From assembly GCF_003054175.1 (NCBI RefSeq), contig NZ_QBKN01000001.1, forward strand, positions 124,001 through 188,000: a stretch of 64,000 bases of DNA. Reading direction: 5' to 3'. A program made the position numbers and the translations under genes. The DNA comes from Allosediminivita pacifica. Lineage in GTDB: Bacteria > Pseudomonadota > Alphaproteobacteria > Rhodobacterales > Rhodobacteraceae. This document shows positions 1 to 8,004 of the stretch, one piece after another (within the stretch, counting starts at the first letter, position 1; each line of letters starts with the position of its first letter). Below the pieces are notes generated by a model. The model did not search any database, was not told where the DNA came from, and saw only the letters and a program-made list of their open reading frames with translations.

Positions 1-1
1 G

Positions 2-871
2 GACCCGGCGCATTTCCAGAACCACGTGCTCTTCACCAACTACCAGTTCTACGTGAGCGAGTTCGAGGCCTACGCCCGCGGGCAGCTCGCCGATCCCGAC
101 AGCGGCTACACGAGCTTCGTATCGACCGGGAATGTCGAGATCACGGGCCCCGACGACACGATCCCGCAGACCCCCAAGACGCCGCAGATGCCCACCTACC
201 ATCTCAAGCGCAAGAACGGCGCGGGTATCACGCTGGTCAACATCGGGGTGGGGCCCTCGAACGCCAAGACCGCCACGGACCACATCGCCGTGCTGCGTCC
301 GCATGCCTGGGTCATGGTCGGCCACTGCGCCGGGTTGCGCAACACGCAGGCGCTGGGCGATTTTGTCCTCGCCCACGGCTACGTGCGCGAGGACAAGGTG
401 CTCGACGACGACCTGCCGGTCTGGGTGCCGATCCCGGCCCTGGCCGAGATCCAGGTCGCGCTCGAGGATGCCGTGGCCGAGGAGACGCAGCTTTCGGGCT
501 ACGACCTCAAGCGCATCATGCGCACCGGCACCGTGGCCAGCGTCGACAACCGCAACTGGGAACTGCGCGATCACACCGGCCCGGTGCAGCGGCTCAGCCA
601 GTCGCGCGCTGTCGCGCTCGACATGGAAAGCGCCACCATCGCCGCCAACGGCTTTCGCTTCCGGGTGCCCTACGGCACGCTGCTCTGCGTCAGCGACAAG
701 CCGCTGCACGGCGAGCTGAAGCTGCCGGGCATGGCGAGCGATTTCTACCGCACGCAGGTCGCGCGACACCTGATGATCGGAATCCGTGCGATGGAGGCGC
801 TGCGGGAAATGCCGCTGGAGCGCATCCACAGCCGCAAGCTGCGAAGCTTCGAGGAGACGGCGTTTCTCTGA
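2..871 (+). CDS. amn: AMP nucleosidase, C-terminal part (5' end outside window)
   Basis: Hydrolyses AMP to adenine and ribose 5-phosphate in the cytoplasm (purine salvage and adenylate control). The frame is open from base 2, so the 289 visible residues are the C-terminal part; about 200 N-terminal residues of a normal 480-490 residue enzyme lie to the left. The visible part is the nucleoside-phosphorylase-like catalytic domain. It shows the GVGPSNAKT glycine-rich turn, MVGHCAGL, the ALDMESATIA segment (the Glu that binds ribose in this fold) and CVSDKP with the catalytic-type Asp. The GTG at 26 is an internal codon, not a start. The reading frame is intact to its TGA. Identification is confident; the N-terminal regulatory domain cannot be seen. 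Confidence 0.93.
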   Translation, partial: DPAHFQNHVLFTNYQFYVSEFEAYARGQLADPDSGYTSFVSTGNVEITGPDDTIPQTPKTPQMPTYHLKRKNGAGITLVNIGVGPSNAKTATDHIAVLRPHAWVMVGHCAGLRNTQALGDFVLAHGYVREDKVLDDDLPVWVPIPALAEIQVALEDAVAEETQLSGYDLKRIMRTGTVASVDNRNWELRDHTGPVQRLSQSRAVALDMESATIAANGFRFRVPYGTLLCVSDKPLHGELKLPGMASDFYRTQVARHLMIGIRAMEALREMPLERIHSRKLRSFEETAFL

Positions 872-1014
872 GGTGGGGTGACGCAAGGAAAAGATGTTCT
901 CAAAGCACGGTTTTTCGCTCAAACGCCCCAGCGATTGTTGTGTTTTCCGAATGCTTGCGGTTTTAATGCCGCGGATAATGGCCCAGCGGAACGGGCAGTG
1001 AAGGAGACCAGAAA

Positions 1015-1302
1015 ATGGCCAAACCGATGACCAAGACCCAGCTTGTGGCCGCCCTGGCCGAGAAGATGGACGCGGACAAGAAAACCGCCGGCGCAGCGCT
1101 CGACGCGCTGACCGACATCATCACGTCCGAGGTGGCCGAAGGCGGCGCCGTGACGCTTCCGGGCGTCGGCAAGTTCTACTGCCGCGAGCGCCCCGAGCGC
1201 ATGGTTCGCAACCCCGCGACCGGACAGCAGATCCAGAAGGAAGCCGACAAGCAGGTCAAGGTGACCGTGGCGAAGGCCCTGAAGGACAGCGTCAACAGCT
1301 GA
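1015..1302 (+). CDS. hup: HU family DNA-binding protein
   Basis: A 95-residue nucleoid protein that binds and bends DNA as a dimer. It has the full HU/IHF layout: two N-terminal helices (residues 5-40), the LPGVGKF turn (48-54), the beta arm with the RNPATG tip motif (65-70) and a C-terminal helix. The start is fixed by AAGGAG at 1001-1006, eight bases before ATG. The gene stands alone: 143 bp from amn upstream and followed at once by a strong terminator. HU and IHF are close relatives; the uninterrupted RNPATG tip and lack of IHF-specific features favour HU. Confidence 0.95.
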   Translation: MAKPMTKTQLVAALAEKMDADKKTAGAALDALTDIITSEVAEGGAVTLPGVGKFYCRERPERMVRNPATGQQIQKEADKQVKVTVAKALKDSVNS

Positions 1303-1332
1303 CGCTCCCGCTGCCTTGGCAGCGATCGTTTC

Positions 1333-1364
1333 GGGCCGTCCCGCCGGGGCGGCCCTTTTCTTTT
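1333..1364 (+). terminator. Rho-independent terminator of hup
   Basis: A ten-pair stem (GGGCCGTCCC with GGGGCGGCCC, one G-U pair, loop GCC) at 1333-1355 is followed by TTTTCTTTT. It ends the HU transcript eight bases before the stop codon of the convergent catalase gene. Confidence 0.9.
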
Positions 1365-1372
1365 GCGCGGGC

Positions 1373-2197
1373 TTACTGCTGCTCGACCTGCGTCGCCGAA
1401 TGCGGGCGCGCCTTGCCGAGATCGGGTTTCTGCCCTTCGGGCTTCACCTCGTCCCGAACCGAGAATTCGGAGCGTCCGTCAAGCGAAGGTCCCGAGGTCC
1501 AGCGCCCTTCAGGCGTCGGCTCGTCCAGCGAGGTGTTCAGGAAGTAGTAGGAATGCTCCATGGCCTCGTGCTCTTCGGGGGTGGAGTTCGGCACCGGCAG
1601 GGCCTTTTCCCAGCCGCCCAGTTCCTCGATCACGGCCAGCCATTGCTGCTGGTGATAGGTGTCCCGCGCGATGAGGAAGGACAGCATGTCCTTCATGCCG
1701 GCATCGTCGGTCATGTTGTAAAGCCGCGAGGCCAGCACGCGGCCGCCGGATTCGGCCATCGCATTCGCCATCATATCCGCCGCGATGTTCCCCGTGGCGT
1801 AGATGTGGCTCATGTCGAAGGGCACACCATTGGAATTGACGGGCATGGCCGAAAGTCCCGAGGACAGGATGTGCCGCGGATTGGCGCCGCCCATGATCGC
1901 CTTGACGACCGGGTCCCGCGTCGCCTCTTCCTGGACCGTCAGCGGCGCACCTTCGAGGTTCAGCGCCACCGCGTGGCCGAGGAACTCGATGTGGCTGAGC
2001 TCTTCCGTGGCCGTCATCATGAGCATGTCGCGGTACTTGGCATCGCCTCGCGCGCCCATGGCCTGGAACATGTACTGCATGGCGACGCGGATCTCGCCCT
2101 CGACGCCACCGATTGCCTGCTGAAGGTATTTGGCGAACTGCGGATCCGGGTTGTCCACGCGGACTTCGTATTGCAGCTTGGAGGAATGATGGAACAT
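1373..2197 (-). CDS. Manganese catalase
   Basis: Di-manganese catalase that disproportionates hydrogen peroxide, 274 residues. The five ligands known from the Lactobacillus plantarum enzyme are all present at nearly the same numbers: Glu35, Glu66, His69, Glu149 and His182, in the contexts GVEGEIRVA, TEELSHIEF, AMAES and ARDTYHQQQ. The start MFHHSSKLQYEV is preferred over an upstream in-frame ATG-like codon at 2311 because GGAAGGA lies just upstream of it and the family begins with this motif. The C-terminal 50 residues are polar and likely flexible. The gene faces hup with only a terminator between them. A solitary gene of this kind usually gives haem-independent peroxide resistance. Confidence 0.95.
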   Translation of the reverse strand: MFHHSSKLQYEVRVDNPDPQFAKYLQQAIGGVEGEIRVAMQYMFQAMGARGDAKYRDMLMMTATEELSHIEFLGHAVALNLEGAPLTVQEEATRDPVVKAIMGGANPRHILSSGLSAMPVNSNGVPFDMSHIYATGNIAADMMANAMAESGGRVLASRLYNMTDDAGMKDMLSFLIARDTYHQQQWLAVIEELGGWEKALPVPNSTPEEHEAMEHSYYFLNTSLDEPTPEGRWTSGPSLDGRSEFSVRDEVKPEGQKPDLGKARPHSATQVEQQ

Positions 2198-2429
2198 TCT
2201 GCGTCCTTCCCTTTTAAACGTGCGCAACTTCTCCGGTCCCGGAGGGGTGGCCACCGGGCTCAGGGACGACTCGCTCGCGGGAATTTGCCCTTGGAGAAGC
2301 TGGTGCCCCAACAGTGGGCTGTCGGGGATGTTCCAAGCGGTTGCTAAATGCGATTCCGGCGCGCCTGGTCACCCTCCGAGGGGAGGAGTCGAAAGGGGGG
2401 AAGGGCTGCGGGGATGAGCGCTTGGGCGC

Positions 2430-2828
2430 TCAGCGCCGGCCGCCGGACTTCAGCGCTAGTGGGGTGTGATCGTCGTCGGGGCAAAGATCGCCTTCTTCTT
2501 CCGACTCTTCTTCGCTGGCCGGATCGGCATCCCCCGACGCCGCAGTATCGTCGGTGCCCCGCTTGTCTTCCTTGTGCTGGGTCTCGACGCCGTCCTGCTC
2601 GTGACGGTATTCCTCGAGGATCCGGAGCAACTGCGAGATGGTCGCCACGCGCCGGAACACATCGCGGAAGCGTTGCTTTTCCGGGGAGGGCTCGGACGAG
2701 ATCTGCTCGGTGGTTTCGTTCTTTTCGTCACTCGCCATGAGGGCGTCAGCCGCCTCGAAAAGACGGTCGACCTCTTCCTCATATCCCTCGCGCTCGTTGC
2801 ACGAGTCGGAGTCGCGACGATCAGTCAT
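2430..2828 (-). CDS. Hypothetical acidic protein
   Basis: A possible 132-residue protein that I do not recognise. It is strongly acidic, with a Glu/Asp-rich C-terminal third (residues about 95-120) and a central segment around residues 55-75 (RFRDVFRRVATISQLLRILEEY) that could form an amphipathic helix. No signal peptide or membrane segment is seen. No clear ribosome-binding site precedes the ATG at 2828 and base composition is less GC-biased than in neighbours, so the call is tentative. An overlapping plus-strand frame (2466-2870) is open too, but looks like its antisense shadow. Confidence 0.45.
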   Translation of the reverse strand: MTDRRDSDSCNEREGYEEEVDRLFEAADALMASDEKNETTEQISSEPSPEKQRFRDVFRRVATISQLLRILEEYRHEQDGVETQHKEDKRGTDDTAASGDADPASEEESEEEGDLCPDDDHTPLALKSGGRR

Positions 2829-3106
2829 CCGAGGATTCCACCACAGCGTTGGAATAGAAATGGAACTTAAAGCGTCCGATTCAACTACCAGTTGACCATT
2901 TCACCGCGGAGGTGGAATTGCAAATGATCCTGCACTGCCTGGATGGTCGAGGCCACATTTTGTTCGACTTATGCTTCCGAGACGGACCGCCTCAGAAGGC
3001 TCAGAAAAGCTCGGCGCCGGATGATCACGCGGCCTGACACCTTGGGGCCGTCCTAACATTTTATGAATGCCGCTTGGTAAATCTTTGAAATCGCAATGGC
3101 TGAATA
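2829..3106. other. Intergenic region, AT-richer than surroundings
   Basis: About 280 bases between the acidic hypothetical gene and the urt operon end. It is AT-richer than the surrounding genes, contains no convincing reading frame or RNA gene, and may hold the promoter of the minus-strand gene at 2430-2828. Confidence 0.5.
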
Positions 3107-3125
3107 ATGTCCCGGCCCGGGACAT
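3107..3125 (-). terminator. Palindrome after urtE, probable end of urt operon
   Basis: Perfect inverted repeat ATGTCCCGG-C-CCGGGACAT starting 12 bases after the urtE stop codon. On the minus strand it is followed by TATTCAGCC rather than a real T-run. It is therefore either a weak intrinsic terminator or RNA-stabilising hairpin, or, less likely, a protein-binding site. Confidence 0.5.
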
Positions 3126-3136
3126 GTCGGGACGGT

Positions 3137-3832
3137 TCAGATCGAGACTTTGGAAAGCAGCGCCTCGCGGTCGATCTCCCCGGCCTTGCCCGAGAGCGAC
3201 ACCTCGCCCCGGGTGACGGCTGTAAAACTGTCGGCCAGCCCCCAGGTGAAGTCGAAATACTGCTCCACCAGCACGATCGCCATCTCGCCCTGGTCCCGCA
3301 GCTGGGCGATGACGCGGCCAATCTGCTGGATGATGTTGGGCTGGATGCCCTCGGTCGGTTCGTCGAGAAGCAGCACCCGTGGCCGGGTGATGAGCGCACG
3401 GGCGATGGCGAGCTGCTGCTGCTGCCCGCCCGACAGGTCCCCGCCGCGCCGGTTCAGGAACTCCTTCAGGATCGGGAAGAGCTCGAAGATATGCTCGGGC
3501 ACGCCGCGTTCCGTACGGTCGAGGCATGCAAACCCCGCCTCGAGGTTCTCCTGCACGGTCATCAGCGGAAAGATCTCACGACCCTGCGGCACGTAGGCGA
3601 TCCCCGCCCGCGCCGCCTGGAAGGCGGTGGGGTGATCGAGCGGCTTGCCGTCGAGCGTGATGGTCCCGCCCGAGTAGGGGTGCCGCCCGGCGATGGCCTT
3701 CAGGAGCGAGGTCTTGCCCACCCCGTTGGTCCCCATCACGGCCGAGACCTTGCCCGCCTCGGCGGTCAGGGAAAGCCCATGCAGGATTTGGCTCTGCCCG
3801 TAGTGGAGCGTGAGGTCGTCGACGATCAGCAT
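3137..3832 (-). CDS. urtE: Urea ABC transporter ATP-binding protein UrtE
   Basis: One of the two ATPases of the high-affinity urea importer (LivF-like), 231 residues, at the cytoplasmic face of UrtBC. Walker A GTNGVGKTS is at 34-42, signature LSGGQ at 133-137 and Walker B VLLLDEP at 153-159. After Walker B it reads LVEQYFDF, the LivF/UrtE-type Gln where other ABC proteins have the switch His. Identification as UrtE rather than LivF rests on the five-gene urt order. Its ATG lies three bases after the urtD stop, so it is translated as part of the operon. It is the last gene of the operon. Confidence 0.95.
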   Translation of the reverse strand: MLIVDDLTLHYGQSQILHGLSLTAEAGKVSAVMGTNGVGKTSLLKAIAGRHPYSGGTITLDGKPLDHPTAFQAARAGIAYVPQGREIFPLMTVQENLEAGFACLDRTERGVPEHIFELFPILKEFLNRRGGDLSGGQQQQLAIARALITRPRVLLLDEPTEGIQPNIIQQIGRVIAQLRDQGEMAIVLVEQYFDFTWGLADSFTAVTRGEVSLSGKAGEIDREALLSKVSI

Positions 3833-3835
3833 GTT

Positions 3836-4576
3836 CTAGCGCCCCAGGTAGACATCGATGACTTCCTTGTTCTTCACGACATGGTCGAGCGAGCCTTCGG
3901 CCAGGACCGATCCCTCGTGCAGCACGGTCACCTTGCAGTCGAGCCTGCGCACGAATTCCATGTCGTGTTCGACCACGACGACCGCGTGCTTGCGGGCGAG
4001 GCGCTTCAGCAGGTCGGTGGTATGCTCGCGCTCGGCGGGCGTCATGCCGGCGGCGGGTTCGTCCACGAGCAAGAGCCGCGGCTCCTGCGCGAGCAGCATC
4101 CCGATCTCGAGCCACTGCTTCTGCCCGTGGCTGAGTTCGCCCGCCATGCGAGGCAGGTGGTCGAGCAGCCCGACCTCGGCGGCGATCTCCTCGATCCGGG
4201 CCGCGCCCTGCGCGCTCTTGCGGTAGAGGAGCACGTCGAAGGGCCCGCGCGGGTTCTTGAGCGCCATGGCGAGGTTCTCGCGCACGGTCTGGGATTCGAA
4301 GACCGTGGGCTTCTGGAACTTCCGCCCGATGCCGGCGCGGGCGATGTGGCTTTCCGACATGCGCAGCAGAGAGACGGATTTCTCGCCCCAGATCACGGTG
4401 CCCTCGTCGGGCCGTGTCTTGCCGGTGACGATGTCCATGAAGGTGGTCTTGCCGGCGCCGTTGGGCCCGATGATGGCGCGCAGCTCGGGCTCGCCGATCT
4501 GGAAGCTGAGGTTATTGATGGCGCGGAAGCCGTCGAAACTGACCGAGACGCCCGAGAGTTCGAGAAGCGTGCTCAT
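3836..4576 (-). CDS. urtD: Urea ABC transporter ATP-binding protein UrtD
   Basis: Second ATPase of the urea importer (LivG-like), 246 residues. Walker A GPNGAGKTT is at 37-45, signature LSHGQ at 148-152, Walker B LLLVDEP at 168-174 and the switch His at 204 (VVEHDME). The same frame stays open far upstream (to 5869) through urtC, but the true start is the ATG at 4576, which overlaps the urtC TGA by four bases (ATGA), a typical translational coupling. The product begins MSTLLELSGVSVSFDGF as expected for UrtD. Confidence 0.95.
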   Translation of the reverse strand: MSTLLELSGVSVSFDGFRAINNLSFQIGEPELRAIIGPNGAGKTTFMDIVTGKTRPDEGTVIWGEKSVSLLRMSESHIARAGIGRKFQKPTVFESQTVRENLAMALKNPRGPFDVLLYRKSAQGAARIEEIAAEVGLLDHLPRMAGELSHGQKQWLEIGMLLAQEPRLLLVDEPAAGMTPAEREHTTDLLKRLARKHAVVVVEHDMEFVRRLDCKVTVLHEGSVLAEGSLDHVVKNKEVIDVYLGR

Positions 4577-5787
4577 TCCGCGGCCTCCCGGCGCCGTGCC
4601 TCGACCGCGTCGGGGGCGCGCTTGTCGTTGCGGATGAAGAGATCGAAGAGCCCGCCGATCCCCTTGGGGAAGAAGAGCGTGACCGCCACAAAGCTGACGC
4701 CCAGCAGCACGAGCCACCAGTCGGTCCAGTTGATGACGTAGATGCCGAGATCGATGTTGGGCGCGCCGCCGCTGGTGAACCAGCTCGACAGCAGCGAGAC
4801 CACCGCCGCGCCGATGGCCGCGCCGTAAAGCCGCCCGCGTCCGCCTATGGCCACCCAGACGGCAAGATAGATCGAGGCGATGGGCGCCACCTCGGCCGGG
4901 TTGATGATGCCCGCCTGCGGGTAATAGAGCGCGCCGGCGATGCCCGCGACGACCGCGGTGATGGTGAAGACGAAGAGCTTGTAGCTTTCCACGTGGTAGC
5001 CGAGGAAGCGCACGCGCGCCTCGTTGTCGCGCACGCCGCGGATGACGCTGCCCATCTTGCCCGAGACGACCCAGGCGAAGAGCACGTAGCCGAGCGCGAG
5101 CGCCAGCGCCGAGGCCCATAGGAATGCGATGGAGACGGTGGCCTGCGGCACCCCGTCGAGGCCCGGCAGGTTCTGCAGCCCGGAAAGCCCGTTGTTGCCG
5201 CGCAGCCCGCTGTCGTTCTGGAAGAGGTAGAGCGAGAGCGCCAGTGTCATCGCCTGCGTCAGGATCGACAGGTAGACGCCCGTCACCCGCGAGCGGAAGG
5301 CGAGCCAGCCGAAGACCAACGCCAGCAGCCCGGGGACGAGCACGACCATAAGGAGCTGCAAAAACAGGCTGTCGGCGAAGGTCCAGATCCAGGGGAACTT
5401 GTTGGTGCCCACCACGCCGAAGATCTGGCTTGCGATGGCGTCGGAGACCTCTTGCGGGGTGGGGGGGATGGTCGCGGCGGCGAGGCTTTCGGCGACGATG
5501 ATTTCGGTCCGGGCGTACATCAGCCACATGCCGATGGCGTAGCCGCCGAGTCCGAAGAAGGCCATGTGGCCCAGCGAGAGGATGCCGCAATAGCCCCAGA
5601 CCACGTCCATGGCGATGGCGACCAGCATCAGGCAGAGCGTCTTGCCCAGCGTCTTGACGAAGGAGGTCGAGATGAGGCCAGTGCCCGCGGCCTCGGACAT
5701 GAGCGTGGCGCCGAGGGTGAAGATGGCGATGGCGGCGATGAACCACAGGATCGAGGGGTTTTGGGCGAGGAAGCTGCGGTTCTTCAT
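4573..5787 (-). CDS. urtC: Urea ABC transporter permease UrtC
   Basis: Integral membrane permease (LivM type) of the urea importer, 404 residues with about ten hydrophobic segments, pairing with UrtB. It carries the family motif region WGYCGILSLGHMAFFGLGGYA near residues 65-85 and the cytoplasmic EAA-like loop around NEARVRFLGYHVESYKL, where UrtD/E dock. The C-terminal tail is charged (RNDKRAPDAVEARRREAAE). The stop overlaps urtD by four bases. It is separated from urtB by 189 bp that contain a family E palindrome. Confidence 0.95.
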   Translation of the reverse strand: MKNRSFLAQNPSILWFIAAIAIFTLGATLMSEAAGTGLISTSFVKTLGKTLCLMLVAIAMDVVWGYCGILSLGHMAFFGLGGYAIGMWLMYARTEIIVAESLAAATIPPTPQEVSDAIASQIFGVVGTNKFPWIWTFADSLFLQLLMVVLVPGLLALVFGWLAFRSRVTGVYLSILTQAMTLALSLYLFQNDSGLRGNNGLSGLQNLPGLDGVPQATVSIAFLWASALALALGYVLFAWVVSGKMGSVIRGVRDNEARVRFLGYHVESYKLFVFTITAVVAGIAGALYYPQAGIINPAEVAPIASIYLAVWVAIGGRGRLYGAAIGAAVVSLLSSWFTSGGAPNIDLGIYVINWTDWWLVLLGVSFVAVTLFFPKGIGGLFDLFIRNDKRAPDAVEARRREAAE

Positions 5788-5876
5788 GTCTGCGCTCCGG
5801 TCTGGGCCGTCTCCGAGAGGTTGCGCCGCGCCTTCGCGCGTCGCCGGGGGGCCGGGCTACCTTCGGCATCCCGGCC

Positions 5877-5943
5877 GAGGGGGCTCTGCCCCCTCCCGGC
5901 CTGCGGCCGGTTCACCCCCGAGGTATTTCCGGCGAGAAGAAGA
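5877..5943 (+). repeat. Family E palindromic repeat, copy 1 (between urtC and urtB)
   Basis: Begins with the hairpin GAGGGGGCTCTGCCCCCTC, continues with a second short inverted repeat (CCGGCCTGCGGCCGG) and CACCCCCGAGGTATTT, and ends GGCGAGAAGAAG. Same architecture as the copies at 21051, 36697, 37885 and 41595. It lies on the strand opposite to urt transcription. A 62-codon frame across it (5784-5972, minus) looks spurious. Confidence 0.85.
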
Positions 5944-5976
5944 GACAGGGTGAGGACGGGGAGGCGGGTCATGGTC

Positions 5977-7917
5977 TCAGTCCCCCGCGGCGCGGCCCTT
6001 GAGGGCGACGATGCCCTTGGGCCGGAACTGGATAAAGAGGATGATGAAGAGGATCATGTAGGTCTGGGCCGCCAGCGTGTTGGAGGGGTTGAACCACTCG
6101 ATCCCCTTCTGGAGGATGCCGATGAGCGCCGCGCCCGCGAGCGTGCCCCAGACGTTGCCGACGCCGCCCACGACCACGGTCATGAAGCTCTGGACGATGT
6201 AGTTGGAGCCCATCTCGGATGTGACCTGCGCGTAGAGGCCGATGGCCACGCCCGCGATGCCGGCGATGCCCGAGCCGAGGCCGAAGGTGAGCATGTTGAT
6301 CCGGTCGGGGTTGATGCCCATGGAGCCCGCCATGCCGGGGTTCTGGGTGACGGCGCGCACCTCGAGCCCGAGGCGGGTGCGGTTCAGCACCCAGAGGATG
6401 AGGGCGAGGAAGACCAGCGCCAGCACGAAGATAGCGATGCGGATGTTGGCGATCTGTACAACGTCGTTGATGACCCAGGCCCCGTCGAGCCAGGAGGGCG
6501 AGGTGAGCGGGCGGGCCTGCGTGCCGAAGATGTTCTTGGCGAGCTGCTGCAGCGCGATGGAGATGCCGAAGGTGGCCAGCAGGGTTTCCAGCGGGCGGTG
6601 GTAGAGCCAGCGGATCACCAGCCGTTCCAGCGCCACGCCCGCGCCGAAGGTGACCGCGAAGGCCAGCGGCAGGGCGACGATCAGCGAGGCGGTGTAGTTC
6701 GGGATCACCTGCTGGACCACGTAGCCGGTGTAGGCGCCCATCATGATGAATTCGCCGTGGGCCATGTTGATGACGCCCATGACACCGAAGGTGATGGCGA
6801 GGCCGATGGCGGCGAGGAAGTAGATTGATGCGAGAGAGAGCGCGTCGAGGCCCACGTCGAAGACCTGGTAGACGCCGACACGCGCTTCGATCCCGTCGAG
6901 AGCTTCGCGGGCGGCGTCGGTGACGGCGCTGTCCGGTTCGTCGTATTCCAGGAAGAAGACGTGGGAGGAGAGGGCCTCCTGTCGGTCTTTGGCGGTGACC
7001 AGCGGCGGCACAGCCCCATCGGCGGCGAGCGCGGCGTAGGCCTCTTCGCGGCGCGCGGGATCGTCGAGCTGGCCTACGGGAACGCCGCCGACGCGGCCGT
7101 TGTCGATATTGGCTTCGAGCGCGGCGCGGATGGCGTCGTTGGTGAGGGGGGCAGGGGCGAGGCCTTCGTCGACGAGGCGCAGGTAGGCTTCGGCCTCGGT
7201 CAGATCGTCCCCGACCTCGAGCACGCGGGCAATGTTGGCGTCCTCGGGCAGCTCGTCGGCGATGCGGTCCTCGGTGGTCAGCATCTGCGAGAGGGCGGCG
7301 CGGGTGTCGATGTCCATGGCGCCGGACATGGCCTCGATCGCCTCGACCCGCACCTCGGTGGTCGCGCCGAAGGAGGCCGCAAGGCGATTTGCGAGACGTT
7401 CCTTGGCGGCGCGCAGTGCAGGGTCCTCTTCGCCCTCGATGCTGTTGCGCAAGGGTTGCAGCTGGTCGGCCTGCGGGCGGCGGGCGATCGACTCCAGCGC
7501 CTCGCGGCGGGCGGCGATGTTCGGATCGGAAAGCTGGAACTGCACGAGGGCCGAGGCGATCACGCGGCGCACGCCGCCGTTGGGGCGGATCTCCGCGGCG
7601 TTCTCGGTGGTGCCGGCGTCGGCGCCCGTGTCGATGTCGGTGAGCTGCCAGCTGCCGCCCTCGCGGTCGCCGTAGAAGAACAGCCCGTCGCCATCGCGCC
7701 GGACAACGCCACGGTCCTGCCAGGCGGCGAGGAAGTCGGGCACCTCGGGGCTTCCGGTGGCAACCAGTTCCTCGATCAGGGCCTCGACGCTGCTGCGGCT
7801 GGGCGAGGCCACTTCTTCGGCGTTGTCCTGGAGGATCGGCTGTAGATCCTGGGCCAGGGCCGTGCGGGCGGGCAGGCCGAGCAGGAGGATGCAGGCGAGG
7901 AAGAGCGCACGGAACAT
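5977..7917 (-). CDS. urtB: Urea ABC transporter permease UrtB with long periplasmic N-terminal domain
   Basis: Permease (LivH type) of the urea importer, 646 residues. Residues 1-22 form a signal peptide (cleavage near ALAQ). Residues about 23-350 are a hydrophilic, alanine- and glutamate-rich region with no membrane segments, probably periplasmic. The permease domain begins near 355 with ASIYFLAAIGLAITFG and the family motif GVINMAHGEFIMMGAYTG and runs to the C-terminus with about eight hydrophobic segments. Proteobacterial UrtB proteins often carry an N-terminal extension; here it is as long as the permease itself, and its role is not established. The ATG at 7917 gives a clean signal peptide. 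Confidence 0.93.
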   Translation of the reverse strand: MFRALFLACILLLGLPARTALAQDLQPILQDNAEEVASPSRSSVEALIEELVATGSPEVPDFLAAWQDRGVVRRDGDGLFFYGDREGGSWQLTDIDTGADAGTTENAAEIRPNGGVRRVIASALVQFQLSDPNIAARREALESIARRPQADQLQPLRNSIEGEEDPALRAAKERLANRLAASFGATTEVRVEAIEAMSGAMDIDTRAALSQMLTTEDRIADELPEDANIARVLEVGDDLTEAEAYLRLVDEGLAPAPLTNDAIRAALEANIDNGRVGGVPVGQLDDPARREEAYAALAADGAVPPLVTAKDRQEALSSHVFFLEYDEPDSAVTDAAREALDGIEARVGVYQVFDVGLDALSLASIYFLAAIGLAITFGVMGVINMAHGEFIMMGAYTGYVVQQVIPNYTASLIVALPLAFAVTFGAGVALERLVIRWLYHRPLETLLATFGISIALQQLAKNIFGTQARPLTSPSWLDGAWVINDVVQIANIRIAIFVLALVFLALILWVLNRTRLGLEVRAVTQNPGMAGSMGINPDRINMLTFGLGSGIAGIAGVAIGLYAQVTSEMGSNYIVQSFMTVVVGGVGNVWGTLAGAALIGILQKGIEWFNPSNTLAAQTYMILFIILFIQFRPKGIVALKGRAAGD

Positions 7918-7962
7918 GAGACGGCAGCCCGGATAAGAGGTAGATGGTCAGTGAAGAAAGGC

Positions 7963-7994
7963 GGCGGATGCGCGAGGGAGGGCACGCATCCGCC
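7963..7994 (-). terminator. Intercistronic hairpin between urtA and urtB
   Basis: A perfect ten-pair stem (GGCGGATGCG with CGCATCCGCC) ten bases after the urtA stop. On the minus strand it is followed by GCCTTTCTTC, a modest T-rich tract. Such hairpins after periplasmic binding-protein genes usually act as partial terminators or mRNA 3' shields, so that much more binding protein than permease is made; that role here is inferred. Confidence 0.75.
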
Positions 7995-8004
7995 GAGCGT
8001 CAGA

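Noticed and set aside
3107-4741. 544-codon plus-strand frame across urtE and urtD
   Set aside because: Antisense of two certain ABC ATPase genes.
5784-5972. 62-codon minus-strand frame between urtC and urtB
   Set aside because: It consists largely of family E repeat sequence; the apparent signal peptide is short and overlaps the urtC start.
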